DNA of 64,000 bases, from contig NC_087069.1 in the NCBI RefSeq assembly GCF_963678635.1, positions 44,809,448 to 44,873,447 on the forward strand, given 5' to 3'. Shown here piece after piece: positions 58,957-64,000 of the stretch. A program made the translations under genes and the position numbers. The notes beneath the pieces were generated by a model. That model made no database searches and was not told the DNA's origin. It saw nothing but the letters and a program-made list of their open reading frames with translations. The stretch's first letter is position 1. Each line of letters begins with the position of its first letter. The stretch comes from Symsagittifera roscoffensis (lineage: Eukaryota > Xenacoelomorpha > Acoela > Convolutidae).

Positions 58957-61240
58957 TCATATCGAATTGTTTTTTTTTGGAAAGGACAATATTGAAAGCC
59001 TATTTAGTTTGGACAAAATCAAAGAAAACATTTTTGAGACGAACAAAATTAATACGACTAATTAGCTAGCCTCAATTCAATTTGGAGCAATTTTGTTGTG
59101 CGGGACAATGCGCCACGCATAGAAAATTCCCATTACGCTCTCAGCATTACGAAAAAACTTTTCAAAGCGCGCATAATTTAGTCCAGAAAATGGACACTTT
59201 GACAGTTTTCAAAAGCCCAGAACTTTACAAAAAAATTGGAGGTAAAACATCTTTTTAAATTTTAACTCAGGAAGACAATATCTTCAATGGGGTATAAGAA
59301 GTTTTATGGAAAACTGTTATTTCGATCGGTGAAAACTGTCTGAGTAAAAAACCACACCGAGCGTAAACATTCCGTTTTCTTCGAAAGTCGGTAAGTTTTA
59401 TTAGTGCCGATTTGAATGATCGTCAAAAAACTACAAGCCTGTCAACAGGCGTCAGCTACATAGGAGTAATTTGGAAGGTCCGAGTTTAAATTTTTATTTA
59501 ACCCGGTTGAACCCTAAAAGTCCAAAAACGTTTTTTTTTGTTGTGAGGGAAATAAAATTGCCGAGAGTTCGCTCTCTAACAGGTATAGTTTTCTAAGCTT
59601 AGGAGAGAGACCGTCTTATTTTCTGCTCGACATTGTGAGACATTTATAAATTGCTAAAATTAACAATCTTAAAGAAAAGAAGCTTAAAACGTTCAAATTT
59701 TTTTGGATTTTTTCTTTTTTAATGCCATGAAAATTTTATTATCTTTAGAAGAAATCTTTTAACCCATCATTTTTTTTGTTTATCTTTTTGTTTACTTTTT
59801 TGTTTACATCATGTGAGTGAGTGTGTTCATCCTTTCAATATTGGAATAAAATTAGCAAAATTCAAATATTACAAACAAGGTTGGTTCATCTTAGGTTCCA
59901 AACAAGGTTCATAATTCGATTACAGAATTAACTGTTCATTTTAAAATTTTTGACACTTTGTCTTTATCACGACGTTTTTTAATCGAAAACTGCCAATGGC
60001 TTCAATGGTTGGAGAGTCGGAAAGGTTACAATTTTTAGAAAAAAAAATTTTCATTTTATTTTATTTCATTTAATTTTTTTATGCTATTACTGCTGCTCCA
60101 TAAACCTTAAAAGGCAGTCGGAACATTCAGGGCTTCGCCCTGATACGAGCAGTCTTGTTTCATATCGATTTGTTTTTTTTTTGGAAAGGACAATATTGAA
60201 AGCCTATTTAGTTTGGACAAAATCAAAGAGAACATTTTTGAGACGAACAAAATTAATACGACTAATTAGCTAGCCTCAATTCAATTTGGAGCGATTTTGT
60301 TGTGCGAGACAATGCACCACGCATAGAAAATTCCCATTACGCTCTCAGCATTACGAAAAAACTTTTCAAAGCGCGCATAATTTAGTCCAGAAAATGGACA
60401 CTTTGACAGTTTTCAAAAGCCCAGAACTTTACAAAAAAATTGGAGGTAAAACATCTTTTTAAATTTTAACTCAGGAAGACAATATCTTCAATGGGGTATA
60501 AGAAGTTTTATGGAAAACTTTTATTTCGATCGGTGAAAACTGTCTGAATAAAAAACCACACCGAGCATAAACATTCCGTTTTCTTCGAAAGTCGGTAAGT
60601 TTTATTAGTGCCGATTTGAATGATCGTCAAAAAGCTACAAGCCTGTCAACAGGCGTCAGCTACATAGGAGTAAATTGGAAGGTCCGAGTTTAGATTTTTA
60701 TTTAACCCGGTTGAACCCTAAAAGTCTAAAAACGTTTTTTTTTTGTTGTGAGGGAAATAAAATTGCCGAGAGTTCGCTCTCTAACAGGTATAGTTTTCTA
60801 AGCTTAGGAGAGAGACCGTCTTATTTTCTGCTCAACATTGTGAGACATTTATAAATTGGTAAGGTTTAAATTAACAATCTTAAAGAAAAGAAGCTTAAGC
60901 CGTTCAAATTTTTTTTGGATTTTTTCTTTTTTAATGCCATGAAAATTTTAATATCTTTAGAAGAAATCTTTTAACCCATCATTTTTTTTTGTTTATCTTT
61001 TTGTTTACTTTTTTGTTTACATCATGTGAGTGAATGTGTTCATCCTTTCAACTTGGAATAAATTTAGCAAAATTCAAATATTACAAACAAGGTTGGTTCA
61101 TCTTAGGTTCCAAACAAGGTTCATAATTCGATTACAGAATTAACTGTTCATTTTAAAATTTTTGACACTTTGTCTTTATCACGACGTTTTTTAATCGAAA
61201 ACTGCCAATGGCTTCAATGGTTGGAGAGTCGGAAAGTGTT
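58835..61240 (+). repeat. Recent 1.2-kb tandem duplication
   Basis: Unit 1 is about 58835-60036 and unit 2 about 60037-61240, a period of 1202 bp with only a few percent mismatch. Each unit starts inside the right part of the GTTCCGACT element and continues through CATATCG, CGAGAGTTCGCTCTCTAAC and GACGTTTTTTAATCG to ATGGTTGGAGAGTCGGAAAG. The first unit ends at GAGTCGGAAAG and restarts in the element; the second runs into unique sequence (TGTTTATTACTG). No exon of the receptor is included. CGAGAGTTCGCTCTC is a near-palindrome in both units. Confidence 0.9.
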
Positions 61241-62539
61241 TATTACTGTTTTCACTATTCTGGCTTAACTGGAAAGGGAGAAAAAATGTATTACTATGTC
61301 CAATTTTCCAACTTGCAATCCATATTTAGTATTTCAGCCGATTTGTTTCCAACTTCTAGCAAATACCTTTTGATATCTTTAGGAACATTTTGCGGACAGA
61401 TTGCTCTGATCTGAATAATTTCGTTCATTTCACGCTATGATAAACACGAAGAAAGTTTTTTCTATTTTTGGCTCGCAATGATTTAGAAATGAGTCTCTTT
61501 TCGTTCATTAGTTTTCTTTGTTCGCGCTCTCTTTCGTGCCCAATTTTATTGCATCTGTAAAGTTATACATTTTCTTTTCGCGTTTGAGTTCTTGGAAAAT
61601 CAACAAGTTATTCAGAGTAATCTGATTTCGTTTTGTAAGTAGAACGAAAGTCTCGATGACATTTTGTACACAGAAAAGTGTGTTAGACTGACTCAAATGC
61701 TTTTTTCCAGCTTCTAAATGAAGAAACCTACGTTTTTCATCATCAAATTTTTCTATGACAGCCAAAAAAGCAAAATATATTTTTTTTATTTCTCTTCAAA
61801 CAAAGCGTTGTTCGTGAATTTATTGTTTTAATCTTCTCAGTTGATGAAATATTAATTAATTTTTTTAATCTGTTCTGTAGTATGGCTTTTCTACTATTTT
61901 GTCGGCTTTAAAATTGTTTAAAAAAAATTGGTTCAAAAAAGCTTTATGAGATAGTTGCAGGTCGGAACAAATATTCAGAGTATTTCTATTACAGTTTGAG
62001 ACAGATCTTGTTTCAACATCTATTCGTATTTTTGAGACACGAAGTGATTATCTTGTTTTAATTCAAGATGTAATAACTGATTTACCAGCTGGTTCAGGAA
62101 AAAATCAGCAGATTGTCGTGGTGATAAAAAATTAAAAAATTTTTATTCCTATTTTGATTTACTCTCATTTTGTTTATCAATTTGTCTCAAATTTATTATG
62201 TGCATAATCTTACATGTAGTTTTAGTGCTCACCTTTTATTTCATCAATAACCAATTTCCGAGAAAAAATAAGTTTTTACATTTTCAAAGCGCATAATTTG
62301 TTATAAACCTTAGACTAATATTCAGCTAATTCGGCTAATTAATAGTTCATTACCAAAATATTTTGCGGTGGTTGGATACAATTTCTTGAGCGTTTCGCAA
62401 AGAAGCTTGAACGTAAAGCAGGCCTTGACATGTGCTTAATTTTTTTGCCATGAACTGATTAATTTTTGTTCTAAGGACATTGAAAGTTTGGCATTTCAGT
62501 GTTGCAAATAAATTCTTTAATCAATTTTTTTGTATTACA

Positions 62540-63405
62540 TTTTCAAATTGATTATGTTATCAGTATTGCGAAAATATGTTGTTTTGATTTTCGAAAAAAA
62601 TGACGAATTACAAGTGCTCTGGTTGGTTTTTTTCTGGACAACTTTCGACTATTTAATTAACTGTAGACGTTTTTTTTTCATATTCCAAAGGGTATTGTTG
62701 TACTTAGCTCATACTTGATAAGATGCTAGTCAATTTTTTTTTATCATTATACGAGGGTGTACTGATAGCCTTTTTACTCAATTTTTGACTACTAACGCTC
62801 GATTCAGTTTGTGTTATTAGAAGAGCGTAAGCGGAAAATTCTTCAAAAGTACGTAAGCGTCCTAGATATAGTTCCAAATTGACATAAGGCAAGCTGTTTT
62901 TTTTTTCAAATTTTTGCATGCACACTATATGGTTTTGTACTTGAAATAGCGTGTGAGAGATGATTTCTGAAATGAAAGCAAAAACAAAATACAAATTTTT
63001 TAAAGTTTACTGGCGAATGATGAAAAGACCGGTCTGATCAAATCAGTTGAAGTAAGGAGCATTTCTAAGAAACAGTGAAGCGAGCGAGTTACAGCACTCA
63101 AATAGAAGAAACTTTTTTGCCGATTGGTGAGTCACTGTTTGATACAGCAGTTGGTTCTTTATCTATGTTAGATATGAGAGCAAGCAAAAAAAAAACAAGT
63201 TTTGTTTGCGCTTTTTATGTCAAATTTCCCGCCAAATTCTGTTCATTTTGTTTGTTCTGATACTTCTGAATGCTATGCATAGATCACACCCATCTTCTTG
63301 TCGTTCACCAATTAGATCAAATTTTACAATCGAACAGTACTTCGTCGAGCTTAAAAGTCACTTTGAACATCTAGGGTTTTGTCCTGATACGAGCAGTCTT
63401 GTTAC
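62540..63405 (+). mobile_element. GTTCCGACT element, old copy with internal insertion
   Basis: Order of diverged landmarks: GATTTTCGAAAAAAATGACG, AAGTGCTCTGGTTGG, CAACTTTCGACTATTTAA, GTGTTATTAGAAGAGCGTAA, TAGTTCCAAATTGACAT, ACACTATATGGTTTTGTAC and AGCGTGTGAGAGATGATTT. About 370 bp of other sequence follows, then GAACATCTAGGGTTTTG and CCTGATACGAGCAGTCTTGT at 63368-63400. The well-conserved end beside a decayed body is notable. Confidence 0.55.
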
Positions 63406-63624
63406 TGATTTAAATTTGACCAATTCAAGGAAATGGTTTAGAAAAAATCCAATAATTATTTTTTGTTTTGAACTCAAGGAAAATAAATTTGTTTTTTTTA
63501 ATGAAAATTTTTGACAACTGAAAAAGTCGAGAAAGAAAAAACGTCGACTTAATTTCGTTTGAATTTCGTCAAATTTGTACCTTTATTTCTTCAAAACTTA
63601 ATTATTTCCGTTTATCTTTAGCAG

Positions 63625-63680
63625 AGCTCCCCGCGCACTTCGAATAGCCAATTTCTCAAATAACACTTTTGCGATCAAAG
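63625..63680 (+). CDS. Weak candidate for GPCR exon 4 (ECL2)
   Basis: A 56-nt stretch follows atctttagcag and precedes gtattt. Its first base would complete the GG left by exon 3, and the frame then stays open: APRALRIANFSNNTFAIK. It contains two N-glycosylation sequons (NFS, NNT), as expected for an extracellular loop, and is richer in GC than its flanks. Against it: the donor is poor, there is no ECL2 cysteine inside it, the region is short, and chance open segments between AG and GT are common. If it is not an exon, the next one lies beyond the window, because no TM5, CWxP or NPxxY motif is visible up to 64000. Confidence 0.15.
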
Positions 63681-64000
63681 GTATTTTTTGTTTCGCAGAT
63701 GATTGACAACAGTTCGAGGTGTTTTGTCATTCTGAACTAAAATCTGATTTTTTAAGGAAGCTGATATTAGGAATGCGAAAAAATTGGTAAAAATGAACTC
63801 GCAAACTTGATGTGAATTGACTGAAGTTGTCAAAACCATCCTCAGAATCCGAAAAAAGCGTCCGACATTGATTATCCGAACTTTCGTGTTAGAATAATCA
63901 ATGCTCCTGAATTTTTAATTAGATTTTTTCTAGTTCTTCGTAGTGCCACATGAAAATAAGGTGATGGGAGGTCCCATTTTTACTCCAGTTTTACGAAGAG

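Larger units (their letters stand above)
58144..64000 (+). other. GPCR intron 3 and unresolved 3' part
   Basis: From the donor gtaaat at 58144 to the window edge I find no clear TM5-TM7 coding sequence. The stretch is filled by a GTTCCGACT element (58358-58956), a 1.2-kb tandem duplication (to 61240) and a diverged element copy (62540-63405). Sequence at 61241-62540 is AT-rich without recognisable features. The receptor gene therefore continues beyond the window or has lost its 3' half. Confidence 0.5.

Noticed and set aside
1-64000. CRISPR arrays, bacterial operons, defence systems or prophage.
   Set aside because: No regularly spaced direct repeats with unique spacers and no dense coding are present; gene structure and composition are eukaryotic.

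Overview
The window looks like intron-rich, strongly AT-rich nuclear DNA from an invertebrate animal. Long homopolymer A/T runs, many interspersed and tandem repeats, a 200-N scaffold gap and GT-AG introns of 3 to 5 kb all fit a metazoan. Nothing bacterial is visible: no operons, no dense coding, no Shine-Dalgarno-led genes. I cannot name the species.

Only one gene is supported with confidence. It is a class A (rhodopsin-family) G-protein-coupled receptor on the + strand in the last quarter. Three exons join in phase: 49125-49520 (N-terminus, TM1, most of TM2), 54647-54765 (rest of TM2, ECL1, TM3 to the DR of DRY/F) and 58012-58143 (ICL2, TM4). Together they encode about 215 residues. The gene runs off the right edge, so TM5-TM7 are missing; 63625-63680 is a weak candidate for the next exon. 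The nearest family resemblance I can see is to muscarinic/histamine-like amine receptors, but the amine-binding Asp3.32 is absent. The third exon lies in a different frame from the longest ATG-initiated ORF at that place and is easily missed.

The rest is repeat-driven. From left to right: 1.1-5.6 kb has palindromic modules with CCCGGG-type caps, a G-rich low-complexity patch and a 218-bp MITE. 5.7-9.4 kb is a three-copy, 1.3-kb tandem array. 9.4-9.96 kb is a mobile element carrying GTTCCGACT inverted ends. 12-35 kb is a nested tandem and segmental duplication cluster, including two roughly 7-kb copies on either side of the scaffold gap. 34.4-35.9 kb has three diverged units of about 450 bp. 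36-49 kb is mostly AT-rich sequence with simple repeats and another GTTCCGACT element. Introns 1 to 3 of the receptor carry two MITEs of the GAGGCCAAAC family, another GTTCCGACT element and a recent 1.2-kb tandem duplication.

I found no convincing tRNA, rRNA, CRISPR array or autonomous transposase. The most interesting unexplained material is the set of related inverted-repeat element families, which share a degenerate terminal module with the 34-36 kb units, and the repeated reading frame ending in a DVAQQ motif.
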